Virus record (IMG/VR): IMGVR_UViG_3300028597_000020
Span: 1-49,090 of that record
Source of the DNA: a virus
Strand: one strand, 5' to 3'
Length of the DNA: 49,090 nt
Part shown: positions 7,022 through 12,645 of the stretch, piece by piece
How positions within the stretch are numbered: position 1 is the first letter of the stretch
How the letters are laid out: each line of letters begins with the position of its first letter
The notes under the pieces: model-generated
Databases searched by the model: none
What the model was told of the DNA's origin: nothing
The model's input: only the letters and a program-made list of their open reading frames with translations
Position numbers and translations under genes: made by a program

Positions 7022-7327
7022 ATGCTTTATACGTTCTTGGTTGTACTGGCGTTCGTTGTACTGACCGCCATCGTTGCTCGGGTTATTCGCTACCGGGGCT
7101 ACACTGTCCACAAAGTCTCCATCTACCAATGCGCTGCATCGCGCGGTGAGGACTACGTGGAAATCACCGTAGGCGGTTGCCGCCTGCGCAAGCCTCTGGA
7201 AGTAGAGGTGAAGCTGTACAAGTTTCACAATGCCAAGGCCCTGCGTCAATCCATCTGGAACAGCGTGAAGCTGTATGACAAGCGTGTAAGCGCTGTCTGC
7301 TACCAGGGTCAGATCTACTCGTTCTAA
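7022..7327 (+). CDS. Unknown small membrane protein, 101 residues
   Basis: Residues 2-22 (LYTFLVVLAFVVLTAIVARVI) are a membrane segment followed by basic residues. The rest is a small polar domain ending VCYQGQIYSF, which resembles the end of the gene at 6120. Same anchor-plus-domain layout as the genes at 1924 and 5013. Function unknown. Confidence 0.8.
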   Translation: MLYTFLVVLAFVVLTAIVARVIRYRGYTVHKVSIYQCAASRGEDYVEITVGGCRLRKPLEVEVKLYKFHNAKALRQSIWNSVKLYDKRVSAVCYQGQIYSF

Positions 7328-7344
7328 TCAAGGAACGTAAACAG

Positions 7345-7370
7345 GCCTCCCACTGGAAACAGTGGGGGGC
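7345..7370 (+). terminator. Hairpin terminator with TTTATGCC tail
   Basis: GCCTCCCACTG and CAGTGGGGGGC close on a GAAA loop and are followed by TTTATGCC. Confidence 0.75.
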
Positions 7371-7395
7371 TTTATGCCGTTTAAGGAGAAAGAAA

Positions 7396-7665
7396 ATGGC
7401 TGCTGTAAAAGTAATCGTAAACCGTGTCAACCTGCTGGTCCTGCCTGAGTTCCGTCAAGTGCTCAAAGAGTGGGAGGACTTTGGCAAGACTGGTGATCGT
7501 CTCGTGGGTATCGTTGAAACCCGCTGGGACGGTAGCTACAACTTGGAAGAAGTCATGACTGCTTCCCGCTTCTCTACCCCTGGCTTGCAAGACGCAAAAC
7601 GGGACCTCATGGCGACTATCGCCGAATACGACAAGGTGTCTAACAATGAACATGAAACTGCTTGA
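7396..7665 (+). CDS. Unknown 89-residue protein
   Basis: AAGGAG precedes the ATG, here without the palindrome used by its neighbours. The product is small, soluble and helical with no recognised motif. Its last 20 bases overlap the next gene in another frame, so the two are probably coupled. Confidence 0.7.
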   Translation: MAAVKVIVNRVNLLVLPEFRQVLKEWEDFGKTGDRLVGIVETRWDGSYNLEEVMTASRFSTPGLQDAKRDLMATIAEYDKVSNNEHETA

Positions 7666-7828
7666 GATGAATAGCATGATCCTTATGCTCGGTGACCGCC
7701 TGCGTGAGCTGTCGAAACTGATGGCTCAATCGCAAGGCCACCAACATGCGCTCCTCGTTGCTGAACGCGATGAAGTCCTGCGCGAATATGAAACACTCTG
7801 CAAGGCCACTGCCACGCTGATCGCTTAA
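7646..7828 (+). CDS. Unknown 60-residue coiled-coil protein
   Basis: The frame starts MNMKLLEMNSMI; the ATG at 7646 or the one at 7652 may be used. The product is almost entirely helical with a Leu/Met heptad-like pattern (LGDRLRELSKLM). The small size and overlap with the previous gene suggest a partner or a regulator of it, which is inference only. Confidence 0.6.
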   Translation: MNMKLLEMNSMILMLGDRLRELSKLMAQSQGHQHALLVAERDEVLREYETLCKATATLIA

Positions 7829-7885
7829 GCCTAGACTTAAGTGCATTGACGTGACAGTGCTTTTAAGTGTATGCTTGTGACCTGT

Positions 7886-7899
7886 GTCCTAAGGAGGGC
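7886..7899 (+). promoter_or_regulatory. Shine-Dalgarno palindrome (copy 6)
   Basis: GTCCT-AAGG-AGGGC pairs with one G-T wobble and lies two bases before the ATG at 7902. Confidence 0.5.
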
Positions 7900-7901
7900 A
7901 A

Positions 7902-8249
7902 ATGCAATACGAACACATCCAGGACGGACTGTTCCGGGAATCTACCAAGACATCCGTAGCTGATACTCGCAGGCAATGGAATTGGCCAGGGTTGGTTTAC
8001 CTGGATCTGATTGAATGGGATTTGGTAAGACCTGAGCATCAACACCGCTTCATCAACTCCCCCACCATAACCGAAGCCCCGCCTATGATTGCCAGAGGCC
8101 TTGACAAGTGCGGGCGCATGGTGATAGTATTCAAGAATGATGGCGTGGGGGTGGTGGTCGCCGTACAGAACGGCCAGTACCTTACCACTGTCTACACCAG
8201 CAAAGACGCTGCAGAAGTTTTTAAGAACCCAGCCAAGATAGTCGGCTGA
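7902..8249 (+). CDS. Unknown 115-residue protein
   Basis: A soluble protein, beta-rich in its second half (MVIVFKNDGVGVVVAVQNG). No family recognised. It is the last rightward gene of the early-type region, and its TGA stop is immediately followed by the CGGCATA arm of a shared convergent terminator. Confidence 0.75.
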   Translation: MQYEHIQDGLFRESTKTSVADTRRQWNWPGLVYLDLIEWDLVRPEHQHRFINSPTITEAPPMIARGLDKCGRMVIVFKNDGVGVVVAVQNGQYLTTVYTSKDAAEVFKNPAKIVG

Positions 8250-8259
8250 CGGCATAACG

Positions 8260-8287
8260 CTCCCTCCCACCCGAAGGTGGGAGGGAG
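8260..8287. terminator. Bidirectional terminator at a convergent junction
   Basis: CTCCCTCCCACC and GGTGGGAGGGAG form a perfect 12-bp stem with a CGAA loop. Outer GGCA/TGCC arms extend it. On the minus strand it reads into TTATGCC. It separates the rightward gene at 7902 from the leftward block that ends at 8302. Confidence 0.8.
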
Positions 8288-8301
8288 ACACTGCCAACCA
8301 C

Positions 8302-8427
8302 TTATTTTTTTGCCTTGAGCCGTTCTACAATCTTGCCCAGCTGAATGCTGGTGACGATCTCGCGAATAGCTTGGCGACCTTGACGCATTTGCTGTGACGT
8401 CATTACAGGGACAGGCGCTGCTTGCAT
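8302..8427 (-). CDS. Small basic protein, 41 residues
   Basis: The minus strand encodes MQAAPVPVMTSQQMRQGRQA and continues to end in KAKK. AAGGA lies at proper spacing before the ATG, and the gene follows the SUKH gene by nine bases. The product is basic and helical. No family recognised. It is the last gene before the terminator at 8260. Confidence 0.6.
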   Translation of the reverse strand: MQAAPVPVMTSQQMRQGRQAIREIVTSIQLGKIVERLKAKK

Positions 8428-8436
8428 GCGGGTTCC

Positions 8437-8910
8437 TTACTTGATCTGTGAGAACACCATCGAGATGAACTCATCCAGAGACTTGGCGATGACTTGCCGT
8501 TTGGGTTTACCGGTGCGGAAAAGGATGATCTGACCACGACGCCCACCGGAACTTGGCGCCATGTCCACGCAGTAGTAGTCCGCCCCATTGATCTTGGCGA
8601 ACGGAGTCCAATCAGGGCTCCACCACTTTTGCTGAACGCCCGAGTCAGGCTTGGCCTTCTCGTCGTCTTTCTTGCCGTCAGTGTAGGACTCATTCAAACC
8701 AGCCCACAGCTTGAGGATCTTGGCGTGAGGCAGGAAGGTGATCTTTCCCGTCTCAGTCTTGATGGACATGCCGTTGGATTGCTCCAGGGCCTGGCGCAGT
8801 TCCTTAGGGACTTCCAACTTGGCCTTCTTCTCGTTCTCATCGGCTTTCGCCTTGTCGAGATCAGGACCCTTCTTTACGCCCTTAGGCAACTTGCTCAAAT
8901 CTGCAGCCAT
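8437..8910 (-). CDS. SUKH (SMI1/KNR4) domain protein
   Basis: The 157-residue product has the SUKH-1 pattern: a helix with VPKELRQALEQSNG, a central LPHAKILKLW, then the diagnostic W97-SPDWTPFA, G-x-DYYCVDMAP with SSGGRRGQII at about 120-129, and a closing SLDEFISMV helix. The N-terminal 30 residues are charged and probably flexible. SUKH proteins in bacteria are mostly immunity proteins that bind and block polymorphic toxins. In a phage this one could neutralise a host toxin or bind another protein. No toxin gene lies beside it. It ends a leftward block of unknown genes. Confidence 0.8.
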   Translation of the reverse strand: MAADLSKLPKGVKKGPDLDKAKADENEKKAKLEVPKELRQALEQSNGMSIKTETGKITFLPHAKILKLWAGLNESYTDGKKDDEKAKPDSGVQQKWWSPDWTPFAKINGADYYCVDMAPSSGGRRGQIILFRTGKPKRQVIAKSLDEFISMVFSQIK

Positions 8911-8913
8911 GTG

Positions 8914-9366
8914 TTACACTCCCTTAGTAGAAACGGCTTGTTCTATATAGTTCAGCCAGTTGCTCAGGAACTCACGCGCACTGCCTGCAGTTTGGCCAGA
9001 CTTGCCGGTTTGGCGACCATTGAGGAACGCCAGTTGATTGATGCCGTGGTAGGCTCGCTCGACTGCCAGAAACTTGCGGAAGTCAGGGTGCTTATCCAGC
9101 CCAAGGACACGGGCACGGATACCGAAGGTGATGAGATTGGCTCGGTAGCCCCCGGCTGGCTCTGGCATGAGTTCCGCCAGTTCCTTGTGCGCTTCGATGT
9201 TCTGGTAAGATTCACTGAGGCCCTTGTGCATGGCTTCATGTGCTTCATGACCACGGGACTCAAAGAAGGTGATGCCCTGCGCTGGATCTTGGTCGGCGCC
9301 CAGTGCCATGTCAACGTTACGTTTGAAATCGGCCATCAGGCCTTGGTTAAGCGAAGATGGACGCAT
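8914..9366 (-). CDS. Unknown 150-residue protein
   Basis: GGAG lies before the ATG at 9366. The protein is soluble and helical, with a His/Glu-rich segment (ESRGHEAHEAMHKG) that could bind metal but does not match a family I know. It is four bases upstream of the SUKH gene, so the two are almost certainly co-translated. Function unknown. Confidence 0.8.
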   Translation of the reverse strand: MRPSSLNQGLMADFKRNVDMALGADQDPAQGITFFESRGHEAHEAMHKGLSESYQNIEAHKELAELMPEPAGGYRANLITFGIRARVLGLDKHPDFRKFLAVERAYHGINQLAFLNGRQTGKSGQTAGSAREFLSNWLNYIEQAVSTKGV

Positions 9367-9542
9367 GTAAACTCCGATAAACGAGATGGAAAAGAAAGCA
9401 TGTCCTGAGCGTTACAGCGTGCCCTCCACTGCGACGCTAGGTAAATAAAGCTACGTTGGTCTTCAGGATTTGTAAACGGCTTACCATGGGCCACACAGAA
9501 GGCCAGAGGCAGTAGTAACCCGCCTACCTCATTCCTCATCAT
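9336..9542 (-). CDS. Unknown small protein, 68 residues (start uncertain)
   Basis: This frame fills the gap between two better-supported genes, overlapping the upstream gene by 14 bases and the downstream one by 31. Starts at 9572, 9542 and 9539 are possible; 9542 was chosen because it lies at the upstream stop. No clear ribosome site is seen. The product contains AFCVAHGKP and no known motif. It may be a real coupled gene or chance coding. Confidence 0.45.
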   Translation of the reverse strand: MMRNEVGGLLLPLAFCVAHGKPFTNPEDQRSFIYLASQWRARCNAQDMLSFPSRLSEFTCVHLRLTKA

Positions 9543-9936
9543 CTGCTGGCAGGGCTTCGGCAGATTCTTCATCTTTCAAATCCTCCAGCATCTGGTCGAT
9601 TGGATCAATTGGCTCTTGCTTCGGAGTGCGAAGCATGAGATACTCGCTACCACTTTGAGGGGCATTGGAATGATCAGTGCTCCCGACGAACAGGATGCGC
9701 TGATTGTCCTTGTACCCTGCCCGGTGTTGCAGCCAGCCTAACTGGTTAGGCCAGTAGACATCTTTGTCGCTGCCATCCATGTGGGACTGGATGGAGAACG
9801 CCAGTGGCGACTGTACAGGTTTAGCCACGACATTGGTGACGCCCTCACTGGCCAACGCAAGTGCCAATTGATCTAGCACCTTTTGGTTGTGTGCTTTTTC
9901 TTCAGCACGCTGTCTACGCTTTCTACGGTTGGCCAT
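9529..9936 (-). CDS. Unknown 135-residue protein, related to neighbours
   Basis: The N-terminus is strongly basic (MANRRKRRQRAEEKAH), the C-terminus acidic (DLKDEESAEALPADDEE). The middle holds NQRILFVGSTDHSNAP, which resembles NERILYYTGHTSWSNEP in the gene at 10364-10876, so the block probably arose by duplication. It also has DVYWPNQ, similar to DVYWQGN in the gene at 11855. Function unknown. Confidence 0.8.
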   Translation of the reverse strand: MANRRKRRQRAEEKAHNQKVLDQLALALASEGVTNVVAKPVQSPLAFSIQSHMDGSDKDVYWPNQLGWLQHRAGYKDNQRILFVGSTDHSNAPQSGSEYLMLRTPKQEPIDPIDQMLEDLKDEESAEALPADDEE

Positions 9937-9951
9937 TGTGAGTCCTTGACG

Positions 9952-10374
9952 TTATTGAGCCTTGTTAAATTGCCTCAACTTGTGGCAAATGAATTTGCTG
10001 GGCATTGGCTTGTTGCGGTTACGGCGCTTGACTACTCGCAGGTGATCGAGTACAATCATCTTCTCCAGACACTTGAAGGAGACGTCCTCGATGTCGCGCA
10101 GTTGGTCAGGGGAGAGGTTCTCCAGGACCTGAGCCAGATCAACCTGGACCTCTTCCTTACGCTTGCCCAGGTGGACAACTTGACCATGGAAGCCATCGCC
10201 GTAAGGCCAGACGCGGGAGATCAGCTCTGACTGTGCTGGGTCGAAGCCGACGGCAACAATGCCAAACTTGTCATTGCGGGTCATGTCTGCTGGCGCCGTG
10301 GCGGTAGCACCTTCCATGAAGTCGGCTGGCGGGTTGTGGAGGAAGCGGGCAATACCTTGTTTCTTATCGTCCAT
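9952..10374 (-). CDS. Unknown 140-residue protein
   Basis: A soluble protein with a beta-rich middle (FGIVAVGFDPAQSELISRVW) and a basic end (RVVKRRNRNKP). It overlaps its upstream neighbour by 11 bases. It may belong to the same loose family as the adjacent genes, but the similarity is weak by eye. Confidence 0.8.
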   Translation of the reverse strand: MDDKKQGIARFLHNPPADFMEGATATAPADMTRNDKFGIVAVGFDPAQSELISRVWPYGDGFHGQVVHLGKRKEEVQVDLAQVLENLSPDQLRDIEDVSFKCLEKMIVLDHLRVVKRRNRNKPMPSKFICHKLRQFNKAQ

Positions 10375-10876
10375 TGTTTACATCCCTGATAGCTTGTTGA
10401 AGTGGTGGGAGGACTTCTTTACGAGGCCCCATGTAATCGACGTGACCAATGGTACCGACATTGACGTATGCCTTGCGTTTTTTGGCCAGTCCATCGAGTG
10501 GGTCGCCGCCCCACGCCTTGTACGAAACAATGAGCTGGTCGCGCCAGCGGTCGATGTTGATAACATTGGCAGCGGTCATGTAGGCTGTCATTGCATGTTC
10601 GTCGCGCTTTTGTACAGCCAGGTCCTTGGTAGGGTCTGCCAATGGCCCGGCGAACATCGGTTCGTTACTCCAGCTAGTGTGTCCAGTGTAGTAGAGGATG
10701 CGCTCATTGGGATATGGTTCAGATACCAGGCGAATGGAGATGCCCATCCACTTCTCTATCCGCTCAGGGTCAGGGTCAATCAAATGACTGACCAGACGCT
10801 CTACCAACTTGCCCTTGTCGTCAAACTCGTATTGATACCAGTGACGGGAGAAGCCTGTGATATGTCCGATGTTCAT
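10364..10876 (-). CDS. Unknown 170-residue protein, related to neighbours
   Basis: The ATG at 10876 overlaps the upstream TGA (ATGA), with GGAAGA before it; a GTG at 10888 is possible but less likely. The segment GISIRLVSEPYP followed by ERILYYTGHTSWSNEP resembles both the gene at 10873 (GLSIRLVEHSKWP) and the gene at 9529 (NQRILFVGSTDHSNAP), linking the three as paralogues. No known family. Confidence 0.8.
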   Translation of the reverse strand: MNIGHITGFSRHWYQYEFDDKGKLVERLVSHLIDPDPERIEKWMGISIRLVSEPYPNERILYYTGHTSWSNEPMFAGPLADPTKDLAVQKRDEHAMTAYMTAANVINIDRWRDQLIVSYKAWGGDPLDGLAKKRKAYVNVGTIGHVDYMGPRKEVLPPLQQAIRDVNNGR

Positions 10877-11799
10877 AGCGTCTTCCACTGCCCATCGCGG
10901 TCGTGGTATTCAAAGCTCACTGCACCACGGGTCAGTACAGCGCGGATCATCTCGCGCCCGTAAGCCTCGCTAACGTGCTGGCCAAATTCGTACACTCGCT
11001 GGTCGTCGGTGGCGTGAGCGCTCATGGTGTCTTGCGACTTCTTCCACAGCTTGACTGCATTGTCAGCCATGTCGGCTACTTCCTGAATGGAGTAGAACCC
11101 GGACGTTGGCACCTTGACGGATGGGGTGTAGTTCAGCGTAAGCCAGTCGCCGTTGTGCTTGCGGTATTCGAAGTGAGGTTCGCTTGGCCACTTGGAATGC
11201 TCAACCAAACGAATCGACAACCCTTCTGGCAGACGCTCACGGGTAACGTTGTCGAACTGCTTGGAGATGGTCTCGAAACTTGGGGCCAGGACATGTACGA
11301 AGTGCATGCAGGTCATGTTCCAACAGAACCTGGCTTCACGCATCATGCCATTCTGGCTTGTGGGGAATGCTGGGGACACCGCGTCACGAATCTCCTCGCG
11401 ATGGAAGTCGCCCATGCGGCGCTGTGCAGTTGCGATGCCTGGCTCACACACAAAGCCATCCTTCAACCAGTCACCGTCGTGGTCGCCGCGTGGCTTGATC
11501 ACATGTTCCACATCAATGTAGCCCAGTTCCTCTTTGGGATAGGTCTGCAGAGTGCGGATCATGTCCCAGGTCATGCGACTGGCCTTGATGCCTAGCACCT
11601 TGTCGTAGAAGTACATGGGGTTAGCCTTGCACTCTTCAAGGATCGCTTCCTTCTGCTCCAGCGTGAGGCTGGGGGAGAAAGGATCGACCATCTTCAAATC
11701 TTTATTGATGAGTTGCATGCTGCCATCCTCCGGCGTTTGCGTAAGTTCTTTGATAATTTGCTCATGCTCTTCAGCGTTTACAACATGCACGTCTTCCAT
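10873..11799 (-). CDS. Unknown 308-residue protein
   Basis: The ATG at 11799 is chosen because GGAG lies before it. The protein is acidic at the N-terminus (MEDVHVVNAEEHEQII). Residues about 200-240 (GLSIRLVEHSKWPSEPHFEY) and the last 20 residues (VSFEYHDRDGQW) look like repeats of one beta-hairpin motif also present in the downstream gene. No enzyme motif is seen. Confidence 0.8.
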   Translation of the reverse strand: MEDVHVVNAEEHEQIIKELTQTPEDGSMQLINKDLKMVDPFSPSLTLEQKEAILEECKANPMYFYDKVLGIKASRMTWDMIRTLQTYPKEELGYIDVEHVIKPRGDHDGDWLKDGFVCEPGIATAQRRMGDFHREEIRDAVSPAFPTSQNGMMREARFCWNMTCMHFVHVLAPSFETISKQFDNVTRERLPEGLSIRLVEHSKWPSEPHFEYRKHNGDWLTLNYTPSVKVPTSGFYSIQEVADMADNAVKLWKKSQDTMSAHATDDQRVYEFGQHVSEAYGREMIRAVLTRGAVSFEYHDRDGQWKTL

Positions 11800-11825
11800 T
11801 ACTTTCTCCAAATTTTAGCATAAAG

Positions 11826-11846
11826 GCCCTGTCACCTGGACAGGGC
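11826..11846 (-). terminator. Hairpin with TTTATGC tail
   Basis: On the minus strand GCCCTGTC pairs perfectly with GACAGGGC and is followed by CTTTATGC. It lies between the genes ending at 11855 and starting at 11799. Confidence 0.75.
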
Positions 11847-11854
11847 GCAGGGGG

Positions 11855-12529
11855 TTACTGCTGCTCGGACTGTTCGCCCGACTGAGCCTTTTTGGCTTCT
11901 TCTTCAGCTGCCAGCTCTTCGGCAGTCTTTTCAGTCTGCTCGGATTGCTCGCCGGATTGCTGCTCTTCGGCAGGTGGCTGTTGCTCGCCGTCGCCTTTCG
12001 GTTCTTCCTGCTCAGGCGTCGGGGCATCGGCCGGTGGAATGACCGGCTCAGGCGGGGTCACTGGTTCGGGAGCTGGCGCTGGCGCCGGGGCAGGGGTTGG
12101 AGCTGGTTGCTCTTCTTCCTCTTCCTCCTCGACCAGTTCTGGCTTCTCGTCGGGCTCGGCTGACGCCTGCTCTTCGAAGCCGTTGCGGTGGCTACCTGGC
12201 TCCCAGCTGGCAATCACATTGCCCTGCCAGTAGACATCAACCTTGCGTGGCGCCTTGACACCATCGCTGGCTACCGCAGCTTCGAAGTTCATCGCCGGGT
12301 AGTAGTTCATGGAGGCCAGGTTGAAGCGACGTGCGAACACTGCAGCTTCCAGGAACTCTTTGTGAGTCTCGGCCACGCCCACGATCTCTTTGATCATGGT
12401 GGCGACTTTCGACTTGGCCAGGTTCAGGCTGTCATCCTGCTTGACCACTGGGGCCGGGGCTACCTGCTGCTGGCGCGCCGCAGCCTGCTCGGCTTGCTGG
12501 CGCTCACGGCGCTGTTGTTTCTTGGACAT
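11855..12529 (-). CDS. Acidic Pro/Glu-rich protein, 224 residues
   Basis: GGAGAAATCCC precedes the ATG at 12529. The N-terminus is basic and Gln-rich (MSKKQQRRERQQAEQAAARQ), then a compact domain of about 100 residues with KVDVYWQGNVIASWEPGSH, and then a long low-complexity tail. The tail has a run of seven Glu, repeated Pro-Ala pairs and two SGEQSEQ units at the end. The folded part resembles its downstream neighbours weakly. The tail suggests a flexible, highly charged linker. Function unknown. Confidence 0.8.
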   Translation of the reverse strand: MSKKQQRRERQQAEQAAARQQQVAPAPVVKQDDSLNLAKSKVATMIKEIVGVAETHKEFLEAAVFARRFNLASMNYYPAMNFEAAVASDGVKAPRKVDVYWQGNVIASWEPGSHRNGFEEQASAEPDEKPELVEEEEEEEQPAPTPAPAPAPAPEPVTPPEPVIPPADAPTPEQEEPKGDGEQQPPAEEQQSGEQSEQTEKTAEELAAEEEAKKAQSGEQSEQQ

Positions 12530-12552
12530 GGGATTTCTCCATTTTGAGGGAA

Positions 12553-12572
12553 GTGGGGAAATGAATCCCCAC
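12553..12572. terminator. GTGGGGA hairpin
   Basis: GTGGGGAA and TTCCCCAC type arms (minus strand GTGGGGA and TTCCCCAC) form a perfect stem around a short loop between the SbcC-like gene and the Pro/Glu-rich gene. It could end the SbcC transcript or shape the leader of the next gene. Confidence 0.45.
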
Positions 12573-12576
12573 ATAC

Positions 12577-12645
12577 TTATTCCGGGAACGGCGGGTACGG
12601 ATGACGCTTGCCGTAGTAAGGACAGTCTGGGTTATTACAATCCAT
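12577..12645 (-). CDS. Candidate 22-residue Cys/Pro peptide
   Basis: Directly coupled to the SbcC-like gene through TAATG, a short frame encodes MDCNNPDCPYYGKRHPYPPF and PE. Two cysteines and many Pro, Tyr and His make it unlike random coding. It is short enough to be chance; translational coupling is the only support. Confidence 0.35.
   Translation of the reverse strand: MDCNNPDCPYYGKRHPYPPFPE

Noticed and set aside
4994-7899. Repeated palindromes as a CRISPR array or transposon ends
   Set aside because: The copies are at ribosome sites with genes between them, spacing is irregular, and no target duplications or cas genes are present.
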